NCBI RefSeq assembly: GCF_005893125.1
Contig: NZ_VCJS01000012.1
Location: forward strand, 1 to 64,000
Reading direction: 5' to 3'
DNA length: 64,000 bases
Source: Nonomuraea basaltis
GTDB taxonomy: Bacteria; Actinomycetota; Actinomycetes; Streptosporangiales; Streptosporangiaceae
A program made the translations under genes and the position numbers. The notes beneath the pieces are model-generated. The model was not told the DNA's origin, made no database searches, and worked only from the letters and a program-made list of their open reading frames with translations. This document shows positions 17,908 to 26,598 of the stretch, piece after piece. Numbering within the stretch: position 1 is the stretch's first letter; every line of letters begins with the position of its first letter.

Positions 17908-18695
17908 TGAGCGACTTCCTGAGACTGGCCGAGGACATCGCCCGCGAGGCGGGGGACATGCTGCTGGCCAAGCGCCCCATGATGTCCAAGGAGATCGAGA
18001 CCAAGTCCAGCCCCACCGACGTGGTCACCGCCCTCGACACGGCGTCGGAGGAGCTGATCCGCGAGCGCATCCTGGCCGCCAGGCCCGGCGACCGGATCCT
18101 CGGCGAGGAGGGCGGCGAAGGGCCGGGCGAGTCCGACGTCCGCTGGATCGTCGACCCCATCGACGGGACCGTCAACTTCCTGTACGGCCTGCCGGAGTGG
18201 GCGGTGTCGATAGCCGTCGAGGTCGGCGGCCGGGTCGTGGCCGGCGTGGTCAACGTCCCGGCGCGCGGCGAGGTCTACACGGCCGCGCTCGGCGAGGGCG
18301 CCTGGCTCGGCGGCGAGCGGCTGCACTGCAACACGGGGGTGCCGCTGCCGCAGGCGCTGGTCGCGACCGGGTTCGGTTACTCGGTGGCCAGGCGGGCGGT
18401 CCAGGGCCAGGTGGTCGCGGCGGTGCTGACACGGGTGCGCGACATCAGGCGCGGCGGCTCGTGCGCCATCGACATGTGCTCGCTGGCGGCCGGGCGCGTG
18501 GACGCGTACTACGAGCGGGGCATCAACCCGTGGGACTACGCCGCAGCCGGTCTGGTCGCGACCGAGTCCGGGGCCCGGCTCGGCGGGCTGCACGGCCGGC
18601 CGGTCAGTCCGGAGTTCGCGATCTGCGCCGCTCCCGGGCTGTTCGAGGAGCTGCACGACCTGCTGGTGACGCTGGACCCCGAGCGCGACGCGTGA
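17907..18695 (+). CDS. Inositol-monophosphatase-family phosphatase
   Basis: A 262-residue enzyme of the IMPase/SuhB/CysQ superfamily, starting at the ATG overlapping the S9 stop. Metal-binding motifs are complete: LGEEGGE (Glu67/68), WIVDPIDGTVNF (Asp83, Asp86) and NPWDYAAAGLVATESGA near residue 210. It hydrolyses a sugar- or inositol-phosphate (or PAP/fructose-bisphosphate) with Mg2+; the exact substrate is open. In actinomycetes inositol is needed for mycothiol and phosphatidylinositol. A strong terminator follows at once. Confidence 0.9.
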   Translation: MSDFLRLAEDIAREAGDMLLAKRPMMSKEIETKSSPTDVVTALDTASEELIRERILAARPGDRILGEEGGEGPGESDVRWIVDPIDGTVNFLYGLPEWAVSIAVEVGGRVVAGVVNVPARGEVYTAALGEGAWLGGERLHCNTGVPLPQALVATGFGYSVARRAVQGQVVAAVLTRVRDIRRGGSCAIDMCSLAAGRVDAYYERGINPWDYAAAGLVATESGARLGGLHGRPVSPEFAICAAPGLFEELHDLLVTLDPERDA

Positions 18696-18706
18696 GGTGA
18701 GTAGGG

Positions 18707-18735
18707 AAACGGCCGGAGCGGAGCTCCGGCCGTTT
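18707..18735. terminator. Strong bidirectional terminator hairpin
   Basis: AAACGGCCGGAGC, loop GGA, GCTCCGGCCGTTT: a perfect 13-bp stem with flanking A/T runs on both sides. It separates the convergent phosphatase gene and the small gene at 18743-18907 and can serve both. Confidence 0.92.
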
Positions 18736-18742
18736 CGCTTGG

Positions 18743-18907
18743 CTAGCGGGGCAACGGGACGCCGTGATCGTCGGCCAACCGGCGCAGATCCTCGATCTCG
18801 GCGGTGAGTGTGTCGGCGAGGTAGTCGTCGCCGACGCTGCGGGCCTCGCGAAGGCCCTTATAAGCCTGGTCGAGGCGGTGTTCGATCGTAGTCGTGAACT
18901 CGCCCAT
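18743..18907 (-). CDS. Small conserved-looking helical protein (54 aa)
   Basis: A short frame running from ATG 18907 to TAG 18743 encodes MGEFTTTIEHRLDQAYKGLR... and ends ADDHGVPLPR. It is rich in charged residues with a heptad-like pattern and is probably one or two helices (EHRLDQAYKGLREARSVGDD, YLADTLTAEIEDLRRLADDH). GGTGAG lies directly before the start. Small actinobacterial proteins of this type are common and of unknown function. The bidirectional terminator right after its stop supports it as a real gene. Confidence 0.65.
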   Translation of the reverse strand: MGEFTTTIEHRLDQAYKGLREARSVGDDYLADTLTAEIEDLRRLADDHGVPLPR

Positions 18908-19142
18908 CTCACCTACTCTCTAGGGGTTCGTACCGTGCGGGCGGCGAAGTGCACCCATTGCCGGTCGATGTCCGGGCGATGGGTGTCCCGCAGGCATACC
19001 CCGGCTTGTCGCCCCCCGAAACATGAATTTCTCCGTGGGCTGCCTCACCTGTTGGTCACCAACGCCTGAACATGCCTTACCGTGCGCTTATCGAGCCTGT
19101 GGGCAGAATGAGTGACCAGAATCGGAGAGAGGTGTTCCAGGC

Positions 19143-19796
19143 GTGCGAGTGCTGGTTGTAGAGGATGAGCGGGTGCTCGCCGACGCGATCGCGACCGGGC
19201 TGCGGCGCGAGGCCATGGCGGTGGACGTGGCCTACGACGGCGGCGGCGCGCTCGAGCGGACGTCCTACATCGACTACGACGTGATCGTGCTGGACCGCGA
19301 CCTGCCGGTGGTGCACGGCGACGAGGTGTGCCGCCGACTGGTCGAGCAGCGGACCGCCTCGCGGATCCTGATGCTGACCGCGTCGGGCGACGTGGACGAC
19401 AAGGTGGAGGGGCTCGGTCTGGGGGCCGACGACTACCTCGCCAAGCCGTTCGTGTTCATCGAGCTGGTCGCCAGGGTCCGCGCGCTCGGCCGCCGCTCGG
19501 CGCCCGCCCTGCCGCCCGTGCTGGAGCGGGCCGGGATCCGGCTTGACCCGGGCAAGCGGCTGGTGGAGCGCGACGGCAGGGAGATCGTGCTGACCAAGAA
19601 GGAGTTCGCGGTCCTGGAGGAGCTGATGCGCGCCGAGGGCGCCGTGGTCAGCCAGGAGGACCTGCTGGACAAGGCATGGGACGAGAACATCGACCCGTTC
19701 ACGAACGTGGTCCGCGTGACCATGATGACGCTGCGGAAGAAGCTGGGCGAGCCTCAGGTGATCGAGACTGTGCCCGGGGTTGGGTACAAGTTGTGA
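19143..19796 (+). CDS. OmpR/PhoB-family response regulator
   Basis: A 217-residue two-component regulator. The receiver domain has the acidic pocket EDE (7-9), phospho-acceptor Asp51 in VLDRDLP, Thr in MLTASG and Lys in AKPF; the winged-helix DNA-binding domain (about 125-217) ends VRVTMMTLRKKLGEPQVIETVPGVGYKL. GTG start with GAGAGG upstream. It overlaps the kinase gene by GTGA, so both are made together. The stimulus is unknown. Confidence 0.93.
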   Translation: MRVLVVEDERVLADAIATGLRREAMAVDVAYDGGGALERTSYIDYDVIVLDRDLPVVHGDEVCRRLVEQRTASRILMLTASGDVDDKVEGLGLGADDYLAKPFVFIELVARVRALGRRSAPALPPVLERAGIRLDPGKRLVERDGREIVLTKKEFAVLEELMRAEGAVVSQEDLLDKAWDENIDPFTNVVRVTMMTLRKKLGEPQVIETVPGVGYKL

Positions 19797-21085
19797 GTGA
19801 AGGGCCAGAGCGCCAGGCCGGGCCGACACACCCGATGATCAGCCCGCATTCGGCGCGGAAGACGACGCCTGTGCAGGAAGCGCCGCCTCCCAGCGGCCCG
19901 CCCGCCTGGGACGGCCCGCCCCCGCCGACGTACGCGCCGGTCCAGCGCACGACGATGGAGCGGATGAAGGCGCTCCCCGAGAAGGTCAGCATCCGCTGGC
20001 GGCTGACGCTCACCTACGGCGCCCTCGTCTTCGCGGCGTCCGCGGTGCTGCTCTTCTCTGTCTATTCGATCGTCGGCCAGGCCATCGTGAACGCATGGCC
20101 GGCGCTCGACCTGCCGACCGCACGGGATCAGCTCCTCTGGGACAAGCTTCAGGACCAGGCCGTGGCGGCCGCGCAGGACGGCTTGCTGCGCAGCTCCTTG
20201 ATGGCGCTGGTCGGGGTGGGAATCCTGTCGCTCATCATCGGCTACTTCGTGGCCGACCGCGCGCTGCGGCCGGTGGCGAAGATGACGGCCACCGCGCGCA
20301 AGCTCTCCGAGAGCACCCTGGCGCACCAGCGCATCGCCCTGGAGGGCCCCAACGACGAGCTGAAGGAGCTGGCCGACACCTTCGACGCCATGCTCACCCG
20401 GCTCAACATCGCCTTCGACACCCAGCGCAGATTCGTGGCCAACGCGTCCCACGAATTGCGCACCCCGCTCACCATTAACCGGACGGTCCTGGAGATCGCC
20501 CTGTCGGATCCTGAGGCGTCAGAGGATCTCAAAGCGCTTGGCCGTACCCTCCTCGAAGTCAACGCGCGTAACGAGAAGCTCATCGAGGGACTGCTGTTGC
20601 TCGCGAGGAGCGAGCGCGAACTCGGCGTGCGCAAACCGCTCGACGTTCAGGAAGTCGCGCAGACGGCCGTGGAACAGGTCATGCCCTTCGCCGAGGAACA
20701 CGGGGTTACCGTAACGACCGAACTGGTCAGCGCGCCTACCATCGGCGATCCCGTGCTCTTGGAGCGCTCCGTCAGCAACCTGCTCGAGAACGCCGTGAAG
20801 TACAACATTTCCGAAAATGGAAAAGTTTGGATCCGGACGGGAATGGTGGACGGTGCGTTGGTTGTTCAGGTGGCCAACACGGGACAGCACGTCCCGGCGT
20901 ACGAGGTGAACAGCCTGTTCGAGCCGTTCAGGAGGCTCCACGCCGACCGCGTGGAATCCGCCAAGGGAGCGGGTCTGGGGCTGTCCATCGTCCGTGCGGT
21001 TGTGCAGGCTCACGGCGGAAATGTTGCAGCCGTGCCACGCGATGGCGGAGGACTTGTGGTGACCATTAGGCTCCCGAGGCGCTGA
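19793..21085 (+). CDS. Sensor histidine kinase (HAMP, HisKA, HATPase)
   Basis: Starting at GTG 19793, which overlaps the regulator stop, the kinase has 430 residues. A proline-rich cytoplasmic start (1-65) precedes helix 1 (about 73-95), a short external loop (about 45 residues), helix 2 (about 134-155), a HAMP linker, and the kinase core: FVANASHELRTPLT with phospho-acceptor His220, N-box LLENAVKYN and G-box GAGLGLSIVRAVVQAHGG. The external sensor loop is too small for a known fold. It should phosphorylate the adjacent regulator. A longer frame upstream (from 19676) is a shadow of the regulator gene. Confidence 0.92.
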   Translation: MSEGPERQAGPTHPMISPHSARKTTPVQEAPPPSGPPAWDGPPPPTYAPVQRTTMERMKALPEKVSIRWRLTLTYGALVFAASAVLLFSVYSIVGQAIVNAWPALDLPTARDQLLWDKLQDQAVAAAQDGLLRSSLMALVGVGILSLIIGYFVADRALRPVAKMTATARKLSESTLAHQRIALEGPNDELKELADTFDAMLTRLNIAFDTQRRFVANASHELRTPLTINRTVLEIALSDPEASEDLKALGRTLLEVNARNEKLIEGLLLLARSERELGVRKPLDVQEVAQTAVEQVMPFAEEHGVTVTTELVSAPTIGDPVLLERSVSNLLENAVKYNISENGKVWIRTGMVDGALVVQVANTGQHVPAYEVNSLFEPFRRLHADRVESAKGAGLGLSIVRAVVQAHGGNVAAVPRDGGGLVVTIRLPRR

Positions 21086-21395
21086 CCCCGGTGTTGCTCC
21101 GGGACGTTCGTCCGCGTGTTGATGCACGGGGGGCGTCTCGTTCTCGCCGCACATGTGGTTGGATGTGCCGTCGAACACGGTGGTGCATGACGCCAAGGCT
21201 GTGGGTTTCGCCATATTTGGCTAACCATTGCCGACGGCAGCAGGCCCTGACGTGTTGGGAGGTTCGTTGCTCGTTCCCGCGGGGTACCGATGGGAAAATC
21301 TCCCCGGCGGAACGGGCACAAGACGGGCCTCCTGGACGTTAGAAGACGCGCGACGAGCGCGAAGACATATGGATGAGGGGGATGGAGTAAGCACA
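21086..21395. other. Intergenic stretch, nothing recognised
   Basis: Three hundred and ten bases between the kinase gene and the DUF4193 gene. No frame with a ribosome site, RNA fold or repeat that I can support was seen; it presumably holds the promoter of the DUF4193 gene. Confidence 0.5.
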
Positions 21396-21695
21396 ATGGC
21401 TACCGACTACGACAGCCCGCGCAAGACAGACGACGACCTGGGGGAGGACAGCCTCCAGGAACTCCAGGCGAGGCGCACCGACAAGGCGTCTGGCAGCATC
21501 GACATCGACGAGACCGACCTGGCCGAGTCGCTCGAACTGCCCGGTGCGGACCTGTCGAACGAAGAGCTCTCCCTGCGGGTGATTCCCCGCCAGGCCGACG
21601 AGTTCACCTGCTCGCGCTGCTTCCTGGTGCACCACCGCAGCCAGCTGGCCTCCGAGAAGAACGGCCAGCAGGTCTGCCGGGAATGCGCCGCCTGA
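21396..21695 (+). CDS. DUF4193 family protein (zinc-ribbon-like)
   Basis: A 99-residue acidic protein, MATDYDSPRKTDDD..., typical of the actinobacterial DUF4193 family. The C-terminal third holds FTCSRCFLVHHRSQLA and CRECAA, two CxxC pairs that probably bind zinc. The family is conserved throughout Actinobacteria next to dut and sepH-like genes, but its function is unknown. ATG at 21396 (GGAG upstream) was chosen over an in-frame upstream start because DUF4193 proteins begin with MATDYD. Confidence 0.9.
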   Translation: MATDYDSPRKTDDDLGEDSLQELQARRTDKASGSIDIDETDLAESLELPGADLSNEELSLRVIPRQADEFTCSRCFLVHHRSQLASEKNGQQVCRECAA

Positions 21696-21703
21696 TCGCC
21701 GTG

Positions 21704-21747
21704 GCTCAGGGTACGACAGCCGGAGACCGAGCCGACGAACCCTGAGC
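21704..21747. terminator. Inverted repeat after DUF4193 gene
   Basis: GCTCAGGGT at 21704-21712 pairs perfectly with ACCCTGAGC at 21739-21747 around a 26-nt loop. Long loop and no T run make a terminator role only possible. Confidence 0.4.
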
Positions 21748-21776
21748 GGTTGCGACCATGAGGACGGAGGCATCGC

Positions 21777-22574
21777 GTGGCCGTACCAGAGGAAGACCGT
21801 CAACGAGGCAAAGAGATCGCCGACCCCGACAAAGAGGTCGGCGAGCTCGTAGGCAGGCTCACCACACCCGGTGAGCTCGAGCCGGCCGAGCGGCGCAAGC
21901 TGCTCGGCCGTCTAGCCCAAGCCCTGTCCGCCGGGGCGAAGAAGGCACGCGCGTCCGGCGCGGGCCGGGGCCGCTGGCTGGCCGACGTCTTTCTCAACAT
22001 CGCGCCGCGCATTCCGATCCGAGATCTGCACACCCTCTCCGAGCATCATCACGGCCTGACCGGCGAACAGCTCGCCGACGATCTGGTACGGACCGCCCAG
22101 AAGGCCACGATGACGGTCGGCGCCATCGGCGGAGCGCTCGCGGCGGCCGAGTTCGCCGCACCGCCCCTCCTGCTCTCCGCTCCCGCGCAACTCGTCGCCG
22201 AGACCATGGTCGTCGCCGCCATCGAGGTCAAGCTGCTGGCCGAGCTGCACGAGGTCTATGGCGTACGCGTTCAGGGCACCGGCGCCCAGCGCGCGGTCGC
22301 GTTCACGGCCGCCTGGGCCAGGCAACGCGGCATCGACCCCCTCGCGCCCGCCTCCGTCACGCTCGCGCTCGGCGCGGCCACCAAGACCGCTCTGCGCAAC
22401 CGCCTCATGCGGACGCTCGGACGCCACCTGACCACGCTCGGCCCCTTCCTCACCGGAGCTGTCGCCGGCGGCGCGCTCAACCGGATGGCGACCAAGAAGC
22501 TCGGCGAGGCCATCCGCAATGACCTGCGCGGTAAGCTGCCTCCTGCGCCGCGGCGCGACGAGCTATCCCCTTAG
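21777..22574 (+). CDS. Unknown protein with central hydrophobic segment
   Basis: A 265-residue basic/amphipathic protein starting at GTG. The N-terminal 70 residues are charged (GKEIADPDKEVGELVGRLTT). The middle contains a hydrophobic stretch TVGAIGGALAAAEFAAPPLLLSA followed by AETMVVAAIEVKLLAELHEVYG, a pattern reminiscent of EcsC-like membrane-associated proteins, and a second Gly/Ala-rich segment GPFLTGAVAGGALNRMATKKL near the end. It has no catalytic motif that I recognise. It overlaps the convergent TetR gene by 12 bp. Confidence 0.7.
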   Translation: MAVPEEDRQRGKEIADPDKEVGELVGRLTTPGELEPAERRKLLGRLAQALSAGAKKARASGAGRGRWLADVFLNIAPRIPIRDLHTLSEHHHGLTGEQLADDLVRTAQKATMTVGAIGGALAAAEFAAPPLLLSAPAQLVAETMVVAAIEVKLLAELHEVYGVRVQGTGAQRAVAFTAAWARQRGIDPLAPASVTLALGAATKTALRNRLMRTLGRHLTTLGPFLTGAVAGGALNRMATKKLGEAIRNDLRGKLPPAPRRDELSP

Positions 22575-23153
22575 CCCGCCGAAGGCCATCTTGACCAGCG
22601 CGTCGGCCAGATCGTCCGGCGAGGCCCCGCGCGCGGGGCGGTACCACTCGGCGATCGAGTTGACCGTGCCGAACAGCAGCCGCGTCACCAGCGCCGGATC
22701 CAGGTCCGGCCGGATGCTCCCCTCCGCCGCCGCCTCCTTGACCAGGTGGCTGACGAACCCGTCGAACTCCCTGCGCCGCTCCAGCGCGGCCTGCTCGGTC
22801 AGGCTGTTGCCGCGCACCCTGAGCAGCAGCGTCACGTACGGCAGCCGGTCGACGAGGAGCCGCACGCTCTCGCGTACGACCCACTCCAGGCGGTCGATCG
22901 CCGGGCCCGCCGCCGCCCGCTCGTCGGCGACCAGCTCGAACAGCCCGTCCAGCGCCCGGTCGAGCGCCCGCGCGAGCAGCTGCTCCTTGCCCGGCACGTG
23001 GTAGTAGATCGCCGACTTGGTGACGCCGAGCGCCCTGGCCAAGTCCTCCATGCTGGTCCCGTCGTAGCCGCGCTCGTTGAAGACGTCCACGGCGATCGAC
23101 AGCACGGACTCGGGGTCGTGCCTGCGCTGACGGATGGGGGAAGGGGTGGCCAT
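22563..23153 (-). CDS. TetR-family regulator, likely PaaR-type repressor of phenylacetate genes
   Basis: A 196-residue regulator. The helix-turn-helix (about 15-60) reads VFNERGYDGTSMEDLARALG and VTKSAIYYHVPGKEQLLARA, the standard TetR recognition pattern. The C-terminal ligand domain has a TetR_C-like tail. It lies immediately downstream of paaK on the same strand, 26 bp apart, and the divergent paa promoter carries a palindrome resembling PaaR boxes, so it probably senses phenylacetyl-CoA and represses these genes. The start is the ATG at 23153; a much longer frame upstream is only paaK read in another frame. Confidence 0.85.
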   Translation of the reverse strand: MATPSPIRQRRHDPESVLSIAVDVFNERGYDGTSMEDLARALGVTKSAIYYHVPGKEQLLARALDRALDGLFELVADERAAAGPAIDRLEWVVRESVRLLVDRLPYVTLLLRVRGNSLTEQAALERRREFDGFVSHLVKEAAAEGSIRPDLDPALVTRLLFGTVNSIAEWYRPARGASPDDLADALVKMAFGGLRG

Positions 23154-23179
23154 ATGCCTAATTATCCTTATATGCCAAA

Positions 23180-24475
23180 TTATCGTTGACGCATGTCGAT
23201 GACCCGTTTCAGCTTGCCCACCGACCGCTCCAGCGTCTCCGGGTCCACCACCTCGACCTCCACGCGTACGCCGACGGTGTCCTTGACCGCCTTGCGCAGC
23301 GCCGCGGCCGCCTCCGACCGGCCCTCGAAGCCCGGCCGCGCCTCCACTTCGACGGTCATCACGTCGAGCCGCTCCGGGCGGGTCAGGCGGAGCTGGAAGT
23401 GCGGCGACAGGCCCGGCGTGCGCAGCACCAGCTCCTCGATCTGGGTCGGGAACACGTTCACGCCCCGAAGGATGATCAGGTCGTCGGTGCGGCCCGTCAC
23501 CTTCTCCATACGCCGGAACGCCGGCCTGGCGGTGCCGGGCAGCAGCCTCGTCAGGTCGCGCGTACGGTAGCGGATCACCGGCATGCCCTCCTTGGTGAGG
23601 CTCGTCAGGACCAGCTCGCCCGCGTCCGCCGGCATGCCGGTGAAGGGGTCGACCGTCTCCGGGTAGAAGTGGTCCTCCCACACGTGCAGGCCGTCCTTGC
23701 TCTCCACGCACTCGTTGGCCACGCCCGGCCCGATCACCTCGGACAGGCCGTAGATGTCGACGGCGTGCAGGTCGAAGCGGTCCTCGATCTCCTCGCGCAT
23801 CCGCTCGGTCCAGGGCTCGGCGCCGCAGATCCCGATCCGCAACGACGACGCGCGCGGGTCCAGCCCCTGCGCCTCGAACTCGTCCAGCATGGCCAGCAGG
23901 TAGGACGGGGTCACCATGACGATGTCCGGCCGGAAATCCGTGATCAGCCGCACCTGCCGGGGCGTCATGCCACCGGAGACCGGCACCACCGTGCAGCCCA
24001 GCCGCTCGGCGCCGTAGTGCGCGCCCAGGCCGCCGGTGAACAGGCCGTAGCCGTACGCCACGTGCACGATGTCGCCGGGCCGGCCGCCCGAGGCGCGGAT
24101 CGAGCGGGCCATGACGTCCGCCCAGACGTCGATGTCCCGCCTGGTGTAGCCCACCACGGTCGGCTGCCCCGTGGTGCCGCTGGAAGCGTGGATCCTGACC
24201 ACTCGCTCGCGCGGGACGGCGAACATGCCGAACGGGTAGTGGTCGCGCAGGTCCTGCTTGGTGGTGAAGGGGAGCTTGGCCAGGTCGCCGAGGTCCTTGC
24301 AGTCGCTCGGACGCACGCCCGCACTGTCAAATTTATGCCTGTAGAACGGAACATTTTCGTATGCGTGGCTGAGCGTCCACCGCAGGCGCTCAAGCTGGAG
24401 CGCCATCAGCTCGTCACGCGACACCCGCTCGATCGGGTCGAGCTCCTCCGGCCGCGGGGGATCCGCGCGTCTCAT
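23180..24475 (-). CDS. paaK: Phenylacetate-CoA ligase
   Basis: A 431-residue adenylate-forming enzyme that activates phenylacetate to phenylacetyl-CoA with ATP. Motifs in order: ENVPFYRHKFD (41-51), typical of PaaK; the phosphate loop HASSGTTGQPTV (96-107); YGLSEVIGPGVANEC; EGMPVIRYRTRDLT; and GRTDDLIILRGVNVFPTQIE, the hinge to the small C-terminal domain. Length matches the family (about 430). The ATG overlaps the stop of the upstream thioesterase gene (ATGA). It is in the order thioesterase-paaK-tetR, divergent from paaN. Confidence 0.95.
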   Translation of the reverse strand: MRRADPPRPEELDPIERVSRDELMALQLERLRWTLSHAYENVPFYRHKFDSAGVRPSDCKDLGDLAKLPFTTKQDLRDHYPFGMFAVPRERVVRIHASSGTTGQPTVVGYTRRDIDVWADVMARSIRASGGRPGDIVHVAYGYGLFTGGLGAHYGAERLGCTVVPVSGGMTPRQVRLITDFRPDIVMVTPSYLLAMLDEFEAQGLDPRASSLRIGICGAEPWTERMREEIEDRFDLHAVDIYGLSEVIGPGVANECVESKDGLHVWEDHFYPETVDPFTGMPADAGELVLTSLTKEGMPVIRYRTRDLTRLLPGTARPAFRRMEKVTGRTDDLIILRGVNVFPTQIEELVLRTPGLSPHFQLRLTRPERLDVMTVEVEARPGFEGRSEAAAALRKAVKDTVGVRVEVEVVDPETLERSVGKLKRVIDMRQR

Positions 24476-24858
24476 CTCACCTCCCGGCTCCGGCCGCGGA
24501 ACTCCGCGACCACCTCTCCGTCCGGCCTGCGTACCGTGATGTCGTAGATGCCGCTGCGGCCGTAGCGGGTGCGCTCGGCGGCCTCGGCCACCAGCACGTC
24601 GCCGGCGCGGGCGGGGGAGACGAACGTGATCTCGGCGCCCGCCGCCACCGTGACCGGGCCGTGCGTGTTGCACGCGCAGGCGAAGGCCGTGTCGGCGAGC
24701 AGGAAGACGTAGCCGCCGTGGCACAGGTCGTGCCCGTTGATCATCTGGTCGGTCACGGTCATCCGGCACACCGCCCGGCCCGCGGCCAGCTCCGTCAGCT
24801 CGATGCCCAGGGCCGCGGAGGCGGTGTCCGCGTCCATCATGCGACGCGCCGTGTCCAA
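24472..24858 (-). CDS. paaI: PaaI-type hotdog thioesterase
   Basis: A 128-residue hotdog-fold acyl-CoA thioesterase of the PaaI family, which releases stalled hydroxyphenylacetyl-CoA intermediates. The signature INGHDLCHGGYVFLLADTAF with Asn/His/Gly and the following Asp is complete. It uses a TTG start (24858) with GGGAGA upstream; translation begins LDTARRMMDAD and an internal ATG pair is an alternative. It is the first gene of the paa operon on this strand. Confidence 0.9.
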   Translation of the reverse strand: MDTARRMMDADTASAALGIELTELAAGRAVCRMTVTDQMINGHDLCHGGYVFLLADTAFACACNTHGPVTVAAGAEITFVSPARAGDVLVAEAAERTRYGRSGIYDITVRRPDGEVVAEFRGRSREVR

Positions 24859-24876
24859 CGCAAGTCTCCCTTGTCA

Positions 24877-24898
24877 ACTGACCGAATGTTCGGTAAAC
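24877..24898. promoter_or_regulatory. Candidate PaaR operator between divergent paaI and paaN
   Basis: ACTGACCGAATGTTCGGTAAAC contains the perfect arms ACCGAA/TTCGGT. It resembles the 22-bp PaaR box described for Corynebacterium glutamicum (ACTNACCGNNCGNNCGGTNAGT) with three mismatches. It lies midway between the TTG start of the thioesterase gene and the ATG of paaN, so one site could control both. Confidence 0.65.
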
Positions 24899-24939
24899 AC
24901 TTCACCGTCTGACCGATCCCTGTCAAGAGGGTGAGAACC

Positions 24940-26598
24940 ATGTTCGAACAGCACCGCGAGACTCTGGAGAAAGCCGTTTCCGCGATCGCTGATCGGGGAT
25001 ACTGGAGCGCCTATCCCGAGTCGCCGAGCCCGCGCGTGTACGGCGAGGGGGTGGCCGAGCGGGGCAAAGAGGCGTTCGAGTCCTACCTCGGCAAGCCGTT
25101 CCCTCTCGAGCAGCCGGGCACCGGGTCGTGGATCGGTGCCGAGCGCTCGCCGTACGGGATGGATCTCGGTGTCACCTACCCCGAGCCGGTCGTCGACGAC
25201 CTGATCGGCGCCGCGAAGGCGGCGCTGCCGGCCTGGCGTGACGCCGGCCCCGAGACCCGCGCACTGACCTGCGTCGAGATCGTCGATCGGATCAACAGGC
25301 ACAGCTTCGAGCTGGCCAACGCGGTGCAGCACACGACCGGGCAGGCGTTCGTGATGGCGTTCCAGGCCGGGGGGCCGCACGCGCAGGACCGCGCCCTGGA
25401 GGCCGTCGCGTACGGCTACGCCGCCATGACCTCCTCCGCCTCGGCCGCCCGCTGGGAGAAGCCGGCCAAGGGCGACCCGCTGGTCATGGACAAGCGCTTC
25501 ACGGTCGTGCCCAGGGGCGTGGCGGTGGTGATCGGCTGCAACACGTTCCCGACGTGGAACGCGTACCCGGGGCTGTTCGCCTCGCTCGTCACCGGCAACC
25601 CCGTGATCGTCAAGCCGCATCCCCACGCGATCCTGCCGCTCGCGATCACCGTGCGAATCGCCCGCGAGGTCCTGGCCGAGGCCGGCTTCGACCCGGCGCT
25701 CGTGTCGCTGGCCGCCGAGGAGGGCCAGGGCCTGGCCAAGACGCTCGCCACGCACCCCGGCGTCCGCATCGTCGACTTCACCGGCTCGACCGAGTTCGGC
25801 GAATGGCTGGAGCAGAACGCCCGCCAGGCCCTCGTGCACACCGAGAAGGCCGGGGTCAACACGATCGTCGTCGACTCCACCGACTCGTGGCGCGGCATGC
25901 TGAGCAATGTGGCGTTCTCGCTGTCGCTCTACAGCGGCCAGATGTGCACCGCGCCGCAGAACATCCTCGTCCCCGCCGGCGGCATCGAGACCGATGAGGG
26001 GCACAAGAGCTTCGACGAGGTCGCCTCGGGGCTGGCCGCGGCGATCGGCAGGTTGCTCGGCGACGACGCCCGCGCGGTCGAGCTGACCGGCGCCATCGTC
26101 AACCCCGGCGTGCTGGCGCGGGTGGAGGCCGCGCCGTCGCTCGGCGACGTGGTGCTGCCGTCGCGGGCTCTCAAGCACCCGTCCTTCCCCGGCGCGGTGA
26201 TCAGGACACCGGTGATCGTACGCGTGGACGCGGCCGCGTCCGACGTCTACGGGCGCGAGCACTTCGGGCCCATCTCGTTCGTCATCCCGACGGCCTCCAC
26301 GGAGGAGAGCCTCGATGTGCTGCGCCGCACGATCAAGGCCCGCGGCGCGCTGACCGCCGCCGCCTACTCGACCTCCCCGGAGGTGCTCGACCAGGCCGAG
26401 CGCGCCGCTCTGGACGCGGGCGTGAACCTGTCGTGCAACCTGACCGGCGGCGTCTTCGTCAACCAGTCGGCCGCGTTCAGCGACTATCACGGCACCGGCG
26501 CCAACCCGGCCGCCACGGCCTCGCTCACCGACCCCGGCTATGTGGCAGGCCGCTTCCACGTCGTCCAGTCCCAGCGGCGGTCTCAGAAGTCGGCATGA
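24940..26598 (+). CDS. paaN: PaaN aldehyde-dehydrogenase-family enzyme of phenylacetate degradation
   Basis: Starting at ATG 24940 (GAGGGTG upstream), the product has 552 residues and belongs to the PaaN branch of the aldehyde dehydrogenases. Family landmarks are VVIGCNTFPTWNAYPGLF, PVIVKPHPHAILPLA, FTGSTEFGEWLEQNA, HTEKAGVN (general base Glu) and SGQMCTAPQN with the catalytic Cys336. PaaN/PaaZ-type enzymes oxidise the ring-opened semialdehyde of the phenylacetyl-CoA pathway; unlike Escherichia coli PaaZ there is no C-terminal hydratase domain, which here would be a separate gene. Its last codons (RSQKSA) lie inside a repeated DNA element also present at 60 kb. Confidence 0.92.
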   Translation: MFEQHRETLEKAVSAIADRGYWSAYPESPSPRVYGEGVAERGKEAFESYLGKPFPLEQPGTGSWIGAERSPYGMDLGVTYPEPVVDDLIGAAKAALPAWRDAGPETRALTCVEIVDRINRHSFELANAVQHTTGQAFVMAFQAGGPHAQDRALEAVAYGYAAMTSSASAARWEKPAKGDPLVMDKRFTVVPRGVAVVIGCNTFPTWNAYPGLFASLVTGNPVIVKPHPHAILPLAITVRIAREVLAEAGFDPALVSLAAEEGQGLAKTLATHPGVRIVDFTGSTEFGEWLEQNARQALVHTEKAGVNTIVVDSTDSWRGMLSNVAFSLSLYSGQMCTAPQNILVPAGGIETDEGHKSFDEVASGLAAAIGRLLGDDARAVELTGAIVNPGVLARVEAAPSLGDVVLPSRALKHPSFPGAVIRTPVIVRVDAAASDVYGREHFGPISFVIPTASTEESLDVLRRTIKARGALTAAAYSTSPEVLDQAERAALDAGVNLSCNLTGGVFVNQSAAFSDYHGTGANPAATASLTDPGYVAGRFHVVQSQRRSQKSA

